Origin: Aequorivita echinoideorum | Lineage (GTDB): Bacteria > Bacteroidota > Bacteroidia > Flavobacteriales > Flavobacteriaceae | Length of the DNA stretch: 64,000 nucleotides | NCBI RefSeq assembly: GCF_018476645.1 | Contig: NZ_JAHCTB010000002.1 | Coordinates: forward strand, 310,001-374,000 | Reading direction: 5' to 3' | In this document: positions 9,701-18,147 of the stretch, piece after piece | Numbering within the stretch: the stretch's first letter is position 1 | Layout: each line of letters starts with the position of its first letter | Notes under the pieces: model-generated | The model's input: the letters and a program-made list of their open reading frames with translations, nothing else | Databases searched by the model: none | Told to the model about the DNA's origin: nothing | Translations under genes and position numbers: made by a program

Positions 9701-10178
9701 TATAGAAAAGTTAGATAAAGAAGATTGGAGAAAAAAAGTAATGGACGTTCGGTCGTGGTTCAACTACAAAGCTGAAGAATTTTACAAAGAGACCAACCAG
9801 AAATTCAAAACTTATGAGGCTATGGGACAGCTTTCTGGTGGAGAGAAAGCTCAACTTACTTATACAATTTTAGGCTCTGCAATTGCTTATCAATTTGGTT
9901 TGACTAAAGAAGGATTACAAAGTAATTCATTCCGATTTATTGCTATTGACGAAGCGTTTAAAGCACAAGATGAAGACAAAGCAAGATATTTAGTAACCCT
10001 ATGTAAGCAACTTCATTTACAATTATTGGTGGTTACACCAAGTGATAATATTCACATCGTTGAAAACGATATTTCATTCGTTCACTTTGTAGAACGCAAA
10101 GAAGAAAGGCATTCTTGGCTATATGATATGCCGATTGAACAATTCAGAGAAGAAAAAACAAATTATTTGAGCCAATGA
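6765..10178 (+). CDS. jetC: Wadjet type I SMC-like ATPase JetC
   Basis: JetC is the MukB-like motor of Wadjet, which uses ATP to extrude DNA loops. The product is 1137 residues with the SMC layout: Walker A GANASGKST at 45-53, two long coiled-coil arms (about 260-480 and 650-830) flanking a hinge, the ABC signature LSGGEKAQ at about 1023 and Walker B ending D1062-E1063 in FIAIDEAFK. All ATPase residues are present, so the protein should be active. It is an intact, full-length member. The start lies inside jetB and the stop overlaps jetD by four bases. Confidence 0.9.
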   Translation: MLSLFSTSSDKAGFRLQYMEVFNWGTFDERVFRINPQGNNSLLTGANASGKSTYIDALLTLVVPAKRDRFYNQSSGVEKKGDRTEETYVLGHYGNIQEEGKTSTSTQKLRDTSTYSVILAHFKNTDEKKITLFQVRWFSNSELRRQFGIAHIPLEIEKDFSQFDGKGNWKKRLDKIYNANTSKRKIEFLDGPTAYAERMSNLFGMRSTKALSLFNQVVGVKVLEDLDEFVRTNMLEEYTENGKNSEEAFIELKESFLTLMDAKTNIEKAKEQIKQLTPINKIANKLGEIQENLKQLEYSKKTAVYWFAQKGVELGQKELEKCKEELQRLNDELADLRSKEEKLKQEERAISISIEKDEVGSKIKDLEKEIKSLTTLKENRSKKLDDYNKIARNIELPANPIESIFNENRENAKQLKRSTQQKIENESENLRALKNKEDEFTESTNELVKTIQTLQKNKNNIAGRVADIREELISSIGATKDEVPFIGELIKVTEDELAWESSIEKVLHNFALRLIVPPKYYSKVNQYVNNNDLRGRIRYDKYEQQDYLKSMRHKDINENSLVNKIEIKPKTQYAEWIENYLEAQFNFTCVDNLSEFERHSEMVITQNGLIKFRKGKHEKDDRPHISRKENYVLGWDNKEKITALKRKLGNLQKQQTENKNAIANKNSKITNLGAFKDECHNLFSKFDKYDDIDWQSYARDIQEKTEQKEALEKTNDRVKKLQEQLKDVQDKLKQLSEVEIENKVFAKGKKQTDIDNIDKTVKDNKAIFESLGNIDSSEFEIQNPNLLNIEYVNFEARRKNFQDENSREIAELNKQKQQNEREVSVKINVFKQPTEIITSKYKDWRSDVNALPESTHLEFISEYQKFLERLEKDNLPKFEKKFNDYLQETITNKVGDFRMFFENWSDTIKENIRHLNDSLKAIDFKNSPKTYIQLVAPNKINDEVKEFRRLLEEAVPNVYQMEKTIEGREYHFNNHIHPFIEKLDKEDWRKKVMDVRSWFNYKAEEFYKETNQKFKTYEAMGQLSGGEKAQLTYTILGSAIAYQFGLTKEGLQSNSFRFIAIDEAFKAQDEDKARYLVTLCKQLHLQLLVVTPSDNIHIVENDISFVHFVERKEERHSWLYDMPIEQFREEKTNYLSQ

Positions 10179-11323
10179 TTACGCCTCAAGAAATAAAAAA
10201 TAAAGCTGAGAAAAAATACACTTCTTTTCTTCAATCATTGGTTGAAAATATTCCGTTTTCAAAAATAAATATTCGTGGCGATAAATCGTACACAAAATCT
10301 TCGTTACCCGAATTTGAAAAGGAAATTCAACAAATCATCAGCCAATCCAAAGAGAAAAAGGGATTTGGCTATACATTGGAATTCCAGAAAGTGAAGACAA
10401 AATATTTAGGTGTTCAAGATTTGCCAATTTCAATTTATTTTGATAATGAAAAAGATTTTTTGAAATTTTTAGGTCGAAAAAATGAAGTTGAGTTATTCTC
10501 TAAAAGCACAAAGTGCATCCTTGAAACATTTCCAGAATTAAAAAATTGGTTAATCAAAAATCCATTGAAGGTAATTGCTAATCAAGCCGAATGGGAAAGT
10601 ATTTTGAAAGTATGTAAATACTTTAAACAAAATCCAAAACCAAATTTGTACGTAAGAGAATTACCTATAAAGGTTCATACAAAGTTTTTAGAGAAGAATC
10701 AAAGCGTAATCAGAGAATTACTTGATATTCTAATTTCAGCACATATCAAAATAGACGAAAAGTTATTTGAGAAAAGGTTTAACTTAAAGTATGCCGAACC
10801 ACAAATTCGGTTTAAGGTACTTGACAAAACAATATCGGACAGATTTTTTTCGGGAATTGATGATATTGCAATTCCAGTTAGCCAATTTGAAAATCTGAAC
10901 TTACCAATCAAAAAAGTTTTGGTCGTAGAAAACAAGACAACACTGTACACTACTTTGACACTTCCAAGAATGAATGACACCATAGCAATTTTTGGTAGTG
11001 GTTTTAGTGTTTTCAATCTCAAATATGTGCGTTGGTTTGACAATCTTAAATTGCTTTATTGGGGTGATATAGATGTCCAAGGCTTTGAAATACTCTCACA
11101 ATTTAGGACTTACTTTCCGCACACAAAAAGTGTTTTAATGGACAAGCATGCTTTTAACAAATTTTTTGAAGACGACAATGGAACACCGAGAAATATTTAC
11201 ACAAAACTTAACTTAACAGACGAAGAACAAGAGCTTTACGAGATTTTGAAAACAAACAACTGGAGACTTGAACAGGAGAAAATATCATTAGAATATGCGA
11301 ATAACTTTTTCGATGAGTATTGA
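10175..11323 (+). CDS. jetD: Wadjet type I nuclease JetD (DUF3322-DUF2220, TOPRIM-like)
   Basis: JetD is the nuclease that cleaves DNA once the JetABC motor has processed a small circle. It resembles topoisomerase VI A subunits. The product is 382 residues: an arm and winged-helix region (about 1-240), then a TOPRIM-like core with E252 in VLVVENKTT and the DxD pair D298/D300 in YWGDIDVQGFEIL. These acidic residues would bind the metal ions, so the enzyme looks intact. It is the last gene of the six-gene operon; the 480 bases downstream carry no gene. Confidence 0.88.
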   Translation: MITPQEIKNKAEKKYTSFLQSLVENIPFSKINIRGDKSYTKSSLPEFEKEIQQIISQSKEKKGFGYTLEFQKVKTKYLGVQDLPISIYFDNEKDFLKFLGRKNEVELFSKSTKCILETFPELKNWLIKNPLKVIANQAEWESILKVCKYFKQNPKPNLYVRELPIKVHTKFLEKNQSVIRELLDILISAHIKIDEKLFEKRFNLKYAEPQIRFKVLDKTISDRFFSGIDDIAIPVSQFENLNLPIKKVLVVENKTTLYTTLTLPRMNDTIAIFGSGFSVFNLKYVRWFDNLKLLYWGDIDVQGFEILSQFRTYFPHTKSVLMDKHAFNKFFEDDNGTPRNIYTKLNLTDEEQELYEILKTNNWRLEQEKISLEYANNFFDEY

Positions 11324-11758
11324 AGCAATCCTTTAAATGTTTTTTAGTAGTAGTGAAAAACTGGATGAAAACCCAAACTACTTCCTTCAACCGACTTCAT
11401 TTTTGAATATGATTTTAGAGAACAAATAACACTTCTATAAAAACAAGCCAATTTATTATTTCGTGACGACTACTATTCAAAAAACTCTCTCACATACCTC
11501 ATCGCCTTAGTCTGGCTTGTAAATGGTCTCTTTTGTAAGGAATCAATTTTTTGTGTATTCCAAAGAATTATGGAGAGGCAAGCGGTTTAAGAGCAGTGTA
11601 CACATAATCTTCTCTAAACTTTGGATTTATTTTACGGTGGTGTTTTTTCTAGCTTCCAATCTACTTTAGTAGCTTCATATTAAATATTGCAAAAGAGAAA
11701 ATACGGTATGCACTATAAGTCTTAGTTATTGTTATTTAAGATATTTGGTTTCCTAATT
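11324..11758. other. Gene-free region after the Wadjet operon; possible gene remnant
   Basis: No complete gene is visible here. On the minus strand a short open stretch of about 28 codons ending at a TAG at 11473-11475 reads like a protein C terminus (KRPFTSQTKAMRYVREFFE), but nothing upstream continues it. This would fit a decayed gene at the edge of the acquired operon. The right end of the region leads into the KdpE-type box at 11759. Confidence 0.35.
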
Positions 11759-11775
11759 TTTATAAAATCTTTATA
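11759..11775 (+). promoter_or_regulatory. Direct repeat TTTATA-N5-TTTATA, probable KdpE operator 1
   Basis: Two TTTATA half-sites start 11 bases apart (11759 and 11770), one DNA turn, as expected for a dimer of an OmpR/PhoB-type regulator. The box lies 30 bases before the sensor-kinase start. The same box with the same spacing recurs at 13561, right after the regulator gene. The regulator identity is inferred from this placement. Confidence 0.55.
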
Positions 11776-11805
11776 TCCCATTGCCTAACTTTACAATAAA
11801 AACAA

Positions 11806-12879
11806 GTGGCAGGCATCTCCCGGAAACTTCCCATATACAGACAATATGCTATAAGCATTCTGGCGACCATGCTTGTTTCGGTAGGTTGCTATTATGCCAT
11901 CGATTTTATTGGATACCGGACGGTGGCCCTTATCCTTCTGCTGTTGGTTTCCTTATTGGCGATGGTATTCAGAATCTATCCCGTAATGCTAGCGGCTTTT
12001 TTGAGCGCACTTATCTACAATTTCTTTTTTATACCTCCCCTATTTACATTCCACATAGGCACGCCAGAGGATTTGCTGATGTTCCTTATGTATTTTGTGG
12101 TAGCCCTCATCAATGCGGTGTTCACTTTCAAAATAAGGCAATTTGAACGCAAAAGGCGCGATGAGGAAGAGAAAACCCAGACCATAAAGCTCTACAACAC
12201 CCTGCTCAACAGCCTGAGCCACGAGCTCCGCACCCCCATTGCAACAATTATAGGTGCGGTAGATACTATTACCGATGCAGATAACCATCTTTCCGAAACC
12301 AATAAAAAGGAACTTTATTCAGAAATAGAAATAGCCTCGGTACGTTTGAACAGGCAGGTTGAAAATTTGCTGAATATGAGCAGGCTGGAGGCGGGAACCC
12401 TAAAACCAACTTATGACTGGTTTGATTTGAATGAATTGGTTTTTAACGTGGTGAAACAAAACCAGACTGCCGGCCAACGCAAGATACTTTTTGAAGCCAC
12501 TGAAACTATGCCACCCATAAAACTTGACGGTGGCTTTCTGGAGGTTATTCTGCATAACCTAATCCACAACGCATTGCAGCACACCCCTTTTGATTCAAAT
12601 ATTTACATTGAAATGGAATATGCCGAAGACCAATTGATACTGAAAGTGATGGACGAGGGCAAGGGTTTTCCCAAATCTGAAATAAATTCTGTATTCGATA
12701 AATTTTACAAACTAAACGGTACCGCAACTGGTGGCACAGGCTTGGGGCTATCCATAGTAAAAGGGTTTACCGAAGCATTGAACGGCACAATATTTTTGGA
12801 AAACAGACAAAACGGAGGGGCTAAATTTACCATCAGGATTCCGGTTCAGACCGCTTCCATAAAAACCGAAGAAATATAA
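11806..12879 (+). CDS. KdpD-like sensor histidine kinase (DUF4118 membrane domain)
   Basis: This is a membrane sensor that phosphorylates the adjacent regulator, probably in response to potassium or osmotic state. The product is 357 residues from a GTG start. Four membrane segments of the KdpD/DUF4118 type lie in residues 15-110. They are followed by the kinase core: H139 in NSLSHELRTPIAT, N-box NLIHNALQHTP, G1 box DEGKGFP and G2 box GGTGLGLSIV. The large cytoplasmic KdpD/Usp domain of enterobacterial KdpD is absent, a short form usual in Bacteroidota. One base separates it from the regulator gene. Confidence 0.85.
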   Translation: MAGISRKLPIYRQYAISILATMLVSVGCYYAIDFIGYRTVALILLLLVSLLAMVFRIYPVMLAAFLSALIYNFFFIPPLFTFHIGTPEDLLMFLMYFVVALINAVFTFKIRQFERKRRDEEEKTQTIKLYNTLLNSLSHELRTPIATIIGAVDTITDADNHLSETNKKELYSEIEIASVRLNRQVENLLNMSRLEAGTLKPTYDWFDLNELVFNVVKQNQTAGQRKILFEATETMPPIKLDGGFLEVILHNLIHNALQHTPFDSNIYIEMEYAEDQLILKVMDEGKGFPKSEINSVFDKFYKLNGTATGGTGLGLSIVKGFTEALNGTIFLENRQNGGAKFTIRIPVQTASIKTEEI

Positions 12880-12880
12880 C

Positions 12881-13558
12881 ATGGGAAAGGCAGAAATTTT
12901 GATAGTGGATGATGAACCGCAAATACGCAAATTGCTCCAGATAAATCTGGAAAGCAACGATTATAAGGTAATACAGGCAAGCACAGGCAAAGAGGGGTTG
13001 CTGTTGGGTGCAAATCATCCACCAGATTTAATACTGCTGGATATTGGGCTGCCCGATGCTAGTGGCCACGATATACTTTTGCAGTTTCGGGAATGGTACA
13101 ACAACCCCATTATTATCCTTTCGGTACAGGATAGCGAGGCCGATATTGTAAGGGCATTGGACAATGGCGCTACAGACTATTTAACCAAACCGTTCCGCAC
13201 GGGTGAATTGCTGGCGCGCATTCGTGCCGCCATAAAGCGCACCCAGACAACGGAGCAAAAAACCATTCTCAATTTTGATGGTTTGGAAATTGATCTTGTG
13301 GCACGAACGGCAAAACAGGAAGGCCAACTGCTAAAACTTACTTCTACCGAATACAATCTTCTGGCCCTGTTCGCCAAGAATGAAGGGAAGGTACTCACGC
13401 ACCAATTTATTCTTCGTGAAATCTGGGGTTTTGGATACCAGACAGAAACCCAATATCTACGCGTTTTTGTGGCATCGCTACGCAAAAAGATTGAGGAAAA
13501 CCCGAACAATCCCCAGCACATTATAACCGAGAGTGGCGTAGGGTATCGTTTTCAGTAA
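12881..13558 (+). CDS. kdpE: KdpE-like response regulator (OmpR family)
   Basis: This is a DNA-binding response regulator of 225 residues. The receiver domain (1-120) has the acidic pocket D10-D11, the phosphate acceptor D54 in LLDIGLPD and the conserved lysine in YLTKPF. The C-terminal winged helix (about 130-225) has LTSTEYNLLALFAKNEGKVLTHQFILREIWG and ends GVGYRF, typical of KdpE. It pairs with the kinase upstream. Two TTTATA-N5-TTTATA boxes flank the pair, which suggests both self-control and control of the Trk genes downstream. Confidence 0.88.
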   Translation: MGKAEILIVDDEPQIRKLLQINLESNDYKVIQASTGKEGLLLGANHPPDLILLDIGLPDASGHDILLQFREWYNNPIIILSVQDSEADIVRALDNGATDYLTKPFRTGELLARIRAAIKRTQTTEQKTILNFDGLEIDLVARTAKQEGQLLKLTSTEYNLLALFAKNEGKVLTHQFILREIWGFGYQTETQYLRVFVASLRKKIEENPNNPQHIITESGVGYRFQ

Positions 13559-13560
13559 TC

Positions 13561-13577
13561 TTTATAAAATTTTTATA
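13561..13577 (+). promoter_or_regulatory. Direct repeat TTTATA-N5-TTTATA, probable KdpE operator 2
   Basis: Half-sites lie at 13561-13566 and 13572-13577, again exactly 11 bases apart. The box begins two bases after the regulator stop codon. A promoter-like GAACTTTGC (near TAnnTTTGC) lies at about 13619-13627, some 45 bases further on, so the box is well placed to control the small membrane protein and the trkH-trkA genes. Confidence 0.55.
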
Positions 13578-13646
13578 TAGCAACCATAAACCTTTATGTT
13601 CCGCTTATCCTTTTCGTAGGAACTTTGCAAAGTAAATACTACGGAA

Positions 13647-13802
13647 ATGAAATGGGACTTTTTTTATGATGGGGACAATACTAAGCAGTATCACTCCCTG
13701 CGCGATTGGCAAAAGGAAACACAGCACGTGTTTCGAGCATTTGTGATTATGGTGATACTACTTGCCGTTTCCATCTTGGCTTTTACCCTCTTTACTTTTT
13801 GA
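13647..13802 (+). CDS. Small single-span membrane protein (51 aa)
   Basis: A 51-residue frame starts at the ATG at 13647 and ends at 13802. The N-terminal half is polar (MKWDFFYDGDNTKQYHSL) and the C-terminal half is one membrane helix (VIMVILLAVSILAFTLF). It lies just after the putative KdpE operator and before the Trk genes. By position it could be a small regulatory subunit of a potassium system, as KdpF is, but there is no sequence evidence for that beyond size and topology. Confidence 0.55.
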   Translation: MKWDFFYDGDNTKQYHSLRDWQKETQHVFRAFVIMVILLAVSILAFTLFTF

Positions 13803-13812
13803 ATCTTGGGGA

Positions 13813-14157
13813 ATGAAGAAGGATTTTTCAAATATACCTTTTCCGCCACTTAATCTGATATTACATATCTGTACGCTCGTAAACGAATTAAATGGCCAGT
13901 TCAATGAATTTTCTATTTCTGAAGCTAAAAACCAATTACGCTGTGACCATCACATCAATAAACATATGAAAGCAATTTTGGGCAGTAATAGTCTGGAGGA
14001 ATTCAGAAAAAAAATACTCCTGTTTCAGGGTACTGTAGATTCTCTTTTAAAATCCTATAAAAATTCCTCCTTGGTCTTTACTGAAAAAATTGCCATTGAA
14101 GATATCCTTAAGCAATTGGCACAAGACCTTAAAACTTTACAAAACACAACAAGCTAA
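13813..14157 (+). CDS. Hypothetical protein in the Trk cluster
   Basis: The product is 114 residues, counted from the ATG at 13813; the frame is open 17 codons further upstream but that part overlaps the small membrane protein in another frame. The sequence is mostly helical and soluble (LVNELNGQFNEFSISEAKNQ). I recognise no domain. It sits ten bases after the 51-residue protein and five bases before trkH, so it is very likely part of the same transcript. It may be a regulator or accessory protein of potassium uptake; this is inferred from position only. Confidence 0.55.
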   Translation: MKKDFSNIPFPPLNLILHICTLVNELNGQFNEFSISEAKNQLRCDHHINKHMKAILGSNSLEEFRKKILLFQGTVDSLLKSYKNSSLVFTEKIAIEDILKQLAQDLKTLQNTTS

Positions 14158-14161
14158 TTTT

Positions 14162-15721
14162 ATGAACAGAACTATTGTAAAACAGGTGGCAAGCCTCCAG
14201 ATAATCTTAGGTTTTGTAATGATGGTTCCAGCTATCGTGGCGCTTATCTATAGCGAATGGTATTCACTTTATGGCTTTTTGATTTCAGGGGTTATTACCG
14301 CCTGTATTGGGTTTCTACTTTATACTTCTGTGAGGGATACCCGCGAACCCGAGTATAAACATGCACTGATAATTGCGGCCCTTGGCTGGTTAATGATCAT
14401 TATCGTGGGAGGCCTGCCCTATTTTGTAATTGCGCAGATGACGCCATTTTCTGTAATGCAGCAATTTGTCCCGGACGGTTTCAATTACCAATCAAGCCTG
14501 CTGTATTTTAAAAATCCATTGCACTGCATCTTTGAAAGTACCAGTGCCTTTACTACTACGGGACTTACCATGAGTGTTCACGAGCCTTCCGTGGGCAAGG
14601 CAGTTTTATTTTATAGACATTTTTCACAATGGATAGGGGGCGCAGGTTTTATTGTTATGGCACTTGCTATATTTCGGCAAATTCCCGGGCAGGGCAGTAT
14701 TTTGCTCTACGGTTCTGAGGCCAGTGGCACAAAATTAAAGACCACGGTTATACAGACCGCCCGGTCCATTTGGAAGGTCTATTTGGTTGTAACCGCTGCC
14801 ATGATGCTATATATTGGGGTGGGCACCTATTTTATACTACCTGATTATCCCCTATCCGAAAATATATTTGATGCCATAAACCATGCGATGGCCGGACAAT
14901 CTACAGGGGGCTTTAGCACTTTGGATGACAGCATTGCGGGATACCAATCCATTAAAATGGATATGCTTTTTCTACTCCCGATGCTCTTGGGGGGACTCTC
15001 TATTCCCTTTTTGTACCGCTTTATATTTATGAAAAAGTTCAGCGAAGTGTGGACCGATATTCAAACACGTGCCATAATAGTGGTGTCCATGGTTGGCGGC
15101 ATCATTCTTTCACTATTGCTTTATAATTCTGAAGAGGTGGCAAATCCTATCCGTGAGGGAGTATTTCAATTTCTCAGTGCCTTAACTACTACGGGTTGGC
15201 AGACATCAAATATAAACGCTTGGGATGATCTTTCGGTGCTTTTTATAGTGGTTGGAGCTATGGTTGTAGGTGGTTCTGCGGGAGCTACTGTTGGGGGCAT
15301 TAAGATTATACGCGCCCTACTTTTGCAAAAAGGACTGCGCTGGCACATCAGTAAAATATTTCTTTCCAAAAACACGGTAAAAACCATAAAGTTCAATAAG
15401 GAAATCCTTTATTCTGAAGAGATGAATGCCGAATTGGCAAGAGCGGGAATCTTCACGCTTATTTACCTACTGTTCGTATTTATTTCAACCATGCTAACAC
15501 TTTTCTATATGTCACCGGATTATACGTTGGCGGATGCCATTTTTGAATCGGCTTCTGCCCAAGGTACCGTAGGACTTTCCACGGGAATAACGGATCCCTC
15601 CATGTCTCCCATACTGGAAACGGTTTACATTGTACAAATGTGGGCGGGACGTATAGAAATAATTCCCGTATTGGTGTTGCTTCGCGCGCTCTTTTATGGA
15701 ACAAAACCGAGAATAATTTAA
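14162..15721 (+). CDS. trkH: Trk-type potassium uptake protein TrkH
   Basis: TrkH is the inner-membrane pore of the Trk potassium uptake system. The product is 519 residues with about ten to twelve membrane spans and the four repeated pore loops of the superfamily, seen as TSAFTTTGLTMS, QSTGGFSTLDD, LTTTGWQTSN and SAQGTVGLSTG. The glycines of the selectivity filters are present. I start at the ATG at 14162 because an in-frame start at 14090 would lie inside the upstream gene. It is followed at 18 bases by its NAD-binding partner. Confidence 0.9.
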   Translation: MNRTIVKQVASLQIILGFVMMVPAIVALIYSEWYSLYGFLISGVITACIGFLLYTSVRDTREPEYKHALIIAALGWLMIIIVGGLPYFVIAQMTPFSVMQQFVPDGFNYQSSLLYFKNPLHCIFESTSAFTTTGLTMSVHEPSVGKAVLFYRHFSQWIGGAGFIVMALAIFRQIPGQGSILLYGSEASGTKLKTTVIQTARSIWKVYLVVTAAMMLYIGVGTYFILPDYPLSENIFDAINHAMAGQSTGGFSTLDDSIAGYQSIKMDMLFLLPMLLGGLSIPFLYRFIFMKKFSEVWTDIQTRAIIVVSMVGGIILSLLLYNSEEVANPIREGVFQFLSALTTTGWQTSNINAWDDLSVLFIVVGAMVVGGSAGATVGGIKIIRALLLQKGLRWHISKIFLSKNTVKTIKFNKEILYSEEMNAELARAGIFTLIYLLFVFISTMLTLFYMSPDYTLADAIFESASAQGTVGLSTGITDPSMSPILETVYIVQMWAGRIEIIPVLVLLRALFYGTKPRII

Positions 15722-15739
15722 CTATAAAATCCAAAATAT

Positions 15740-16405
15740 ATGCATTTAATAATTGTAGGTTCTGGCAGAACCGGAAAACACGTAATTCAAGCAGCCATAG
15801 ATGATAATCAAGAAGTTTACGTAATTGAACGGGATAAGGAGCGCGCCAATTGGGTTGCCACAAAATTTGATTGTGTGGTAATACACGGCGATGCCACAAG
15901 TATGGAAATTTTAAAGGAAGCAAAGGCTGAAAGTGCCGATGCCATCATTGTTACCACCAATGATGATTCAGTCAATGCGCTGGTCATTCTTTTGGCCAAA
16001 CAGATGGGAATAAAAAGATTGGTGAGCTCAGTAAACAATGATGATCTGCTTCCCGTATTTGGGCATTTGAATATTGACACGGTTGAAAATCCATACCGAT
16101 TAAATGGAAAGTACCTATACCGTGCCGTACAAGGCCCAAACGTTAAGGAATTTCTCGATCTGGGAGATGGTTTTGAACTGCTTGAACTGGTTGTGGAAAA
16201 AGAATCCTGTGTGGCCAACAAATTTATAAAGGATCTAAACAGGGAACGTATCCTTCCACGGGATTCTTCTTTTATCTTAGTAAAAAGAAATAACCAAATT
16301 ATTATTCCCGAAGGAGAGACTCGCATATTTGTTCACGATATTGTTGTTGTTCTATCCAAAAAAAATAATGTTGGGGCAGTATCTAAAATATTCGGCAATG
16401 CATAG
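15740..16405 (+). CDS. trkA: Trk/Ktr potassium channel regulatory subunit (TrkA/KtrA)
   Basis: This cytoplasmic subunit gates TrkH by binding NAD(H) or adenine nucleotides. The product is 221 residues: an RCK-N Rossmann domain with GSGRTG at 7-12 and an acidic end of the second strand (YVIERD), then an RCK-C domain in the last 80 residues. It has one RCK unit, half the length of the duplicated E. coli TrkA, so it is KtrA-like in size. Its end overlaps the next gene by eight bases. Confidence 0.88.
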   Translation: MHLIIVGSGRTGKHVIQAAIDDNQEVYVIERDKERANWVATKFDCVVIHGDATSMEILKEAKAESADAIIVTTNDDSVNALVILLAKQMGIKRLVSSVNNDDLLPVFGHLNIDTVENPYRLNGKYLYRAVQGPNVKEFLDLGDGFELLELVVEKESCVANKFIKDLNRERILPRDSSFILVKRNNQIIIPEGETRIFVHDIVVVLSKKNNVGAVSKIFGNA

Positions 16406-17495
16406 ACAAAATAAACTCGTGATACTAGTCGCACTCCTGCTGGCGTATTCTCAATATGCGAAGGCACAGATAGATACCCTCTGGCAACAAAAACCAAAGG
16501 TTGAACTTACAGCATTTGTGGATATTTTTTATGTTTATGACTTTAATCAACCGGACTCGACATTTCGGCAGCCCTTCTTTTACAATCATAATCGGCATAA
16601 TGAATTCAACCTAAATTTGGGACTTATAAAGATAGCAGTGCAACAACCTAAGTACAGGGCAAATTTGGCTTTGCAGGCTGGGACTTATGCCACGGACAAT
16701 TACGTGGCGGAGGATGATGTTTTCAAAATAATTAATGAAGCGAACGTTGGCATTGCCTTAAATAGCAAAAATAATCTTTGGGTTGATGTGGGCATTATGC
16801 CTTCGCATATAGGTTTTGAAAGCGCTATTTCTTCAGAAAATCCTACTTTGACCCGCTCCTTGCTGGCTGAAAATTCCCCATACTTTATGGCAGGTGCAAA
16901 ACTCACCTATTCCCCAAATGCGAACTGGGTGCTGGCGGCCGTAATTTCCAATGGCTGGCAGCGTATAAAACGCGTCCAAGGAAATTCGCTGCCGGCCTTT
17001 GGTACCCAGCTTACCTATACACCTTCAGAAAAAGCGACATTAAACTGGAGCACATTTGCCGGAACGGATGATGCCGATGAAAACAGGCGCATGCGGTATT
17101 TCAATAATTTTTACGGACTTTTTACAGTCTCTGATAACGTGACTATTACGGCTGGATTTGATATTGGTTTACAGCAAACCACAAAAAACAGCGAGAACTA
17201 CGATAGCTGGTTCAGCCCCATAGTAATTGCCCAGTACCAAATAAGCGAGCAATGGAAAACCGTTTTTAGGGCAGAATATTACGAAGATAAAACCGGTGTT
17301 ATCATTTCGCCCATTAATGATAACGGTTTTGCGACCGCTGCATATAGTATGAACCTAGATTATTCACCAGCTTCAAATCTCTACATTCGTGCCGAAGGAC
17401 GATTTTTGAATGGTAACGATGAAATTTTTAGAAAGGATGATTTATTTGTTACTAACAATTTTTTTATGACACTATCTATGGCGCTAAAAATTTAG
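16398..17495 (+). CDS. Outer-membrane beta-barrel protein (porin-like)
   Basis: The product is 365 residues from the ATG at 16398, which overlaps the trkA end by eight bases. A signal peptide ([18 protein letters not shown]) is followed by alternating hydrophobic strands typical of an outer-membrane barrel ([36 protein letters not shown]), ending in a short strand. This family is often annotated as a porin or DUF1597-like protein in Bacteroidota. Its coupling to trkHA suggests an outer-membrane path for ions, but that is inference from gene order. Confidence 0.75.
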   Translation: MHRQNKLVILVALLLAYSQYAKAQIDTLWQQKPKVELTAFVDIFYVYDFNQPDSTFRQPFFYNHNRHNEFNLNLGLIKIAVQQPKYRANLALQAGTYATDNYVAEDDVFKIINEANVGIALNSKNNLWVDVGIMPSHIGFESAISSENPTLTRSLLAENSPYFMAGAKLTYSPNANWVLAAVISNGWQRIKRVQGNSLPAFGTQLTYTPSEKATLNWSTFAGTDDADENRRMRYFNNFYGLFTVSDNVTITAGFDIGLQQTTKNSENYDSWFSPIVIAQYQISEQWKTVFRAEYYEDKTGVIISPINDNGFATAAYSMNLDYSPASNLYIRAEGRFLNGNDEIFRKDDLFVTNNFFMTLSMALKI

Positions 17496-17610
17496 GAATT
17501 GAAATACGTACCAAATTCTGGTTTTTTGGAATTTTAATATATTAAGAAATAATTTAGGAAACCCAATAAACCAATTGGCTATCTTTAAATTTCAAAAAAA
17601 TCAACAAGCT

Positions 17611-17748
17611 ATGAAAAAACTCTTACGCATTATACTTGCCGGATGGGGCGCAAAAAAAATTGGCGGTGGCGGCTGTGGCTGCATCGGCACCATTATAGTC
17701 TTCGCAATTCTGTACTGGCTATTGGGCTATGTATTTGAATTGTTTTAG
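17611..17748 (+). CDS. Small glycine/cysteine-rich membrane protein (45 aa)
   Basis: A 45-residue frame begins at the ATG at 17611. A basic, amphipathic N terminus (MKKLLRIILAGWGAKKI) leads to a Gly/Cys cluster (GGGGCGCIG) and one membrane helix (TIIVFAILYWLLGYVFEL). Similar short proteins occur widely in flavobacteria, which supports a real gene. Its role is unknown. A promoter-like TATCTTTA lies about 30 bases upstream. Confidence 0.6.
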   Translation: MKKLLRIILAGWGAKKIGGGGCGCIGTIIVFAILYWLLGYVFELF

Positions 17749-17781
17749 TCCCAAAAAGTGACATTCAAATAAAATACGGGG

Positions 17782-18147
17782 CTATTGTAGCTTGGTCAAC
17801 AAATCCAAACCAAATTTCTTGTAATCCAAATTCCCTTCCAAGGTATAGATAGCCGTATGGGTGGGTACTGTGCTTTTTACTTCCAATCTTGGTTTTGTCT
17901 CAAAAGTACATACGGTGGCAAAATCCTCTTTCTTGCTGGGCGCATAGAAAATTCGATATACAGTATCTGAAATTTTGGAGGAAACATACAAGCTGAAATC
18001 CACAATCGGGTTTTCCGAAAAAGTTTTGGGTGGTAGCTGTAGTTCGGCCTCAGAAATTACCTCAACCTTTTCTGAAGCAAATGTTGTCACAGAAAAAAAT
18101 CCGAATACGATTATCAGGATAGCGCGTTGTAGTGGGTTGAAACGCAT
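17782..18147 (-). CDS. Hypothetical secreted protein
   Basis: The product is 121 residues, starting from the ATG at 18147 (MRFNPLQRAILIIVFGFFSV), chosen because it opens a standard signal peptide ending TTFAS; a start 21 codons upstream would put extra residues in front of the signal. The mature part is polar with beta-type alternation and no cysteine pair or domain I recognise. It lies alone between two leftward genes and may share a promoter region with neither. Confidence 0.6.
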   Translation of the reverse strand: MRFNPLQRAILIIVFGFFSVTTFASEKVEVISEAELQLPPKTFSENPIVDFSLYVSSKISDTVYRIFYAPSKKEDFATVCTFETKPRLEVKSTVPTHTAIYTLEGNLDYKKFGLDLLTKLQ

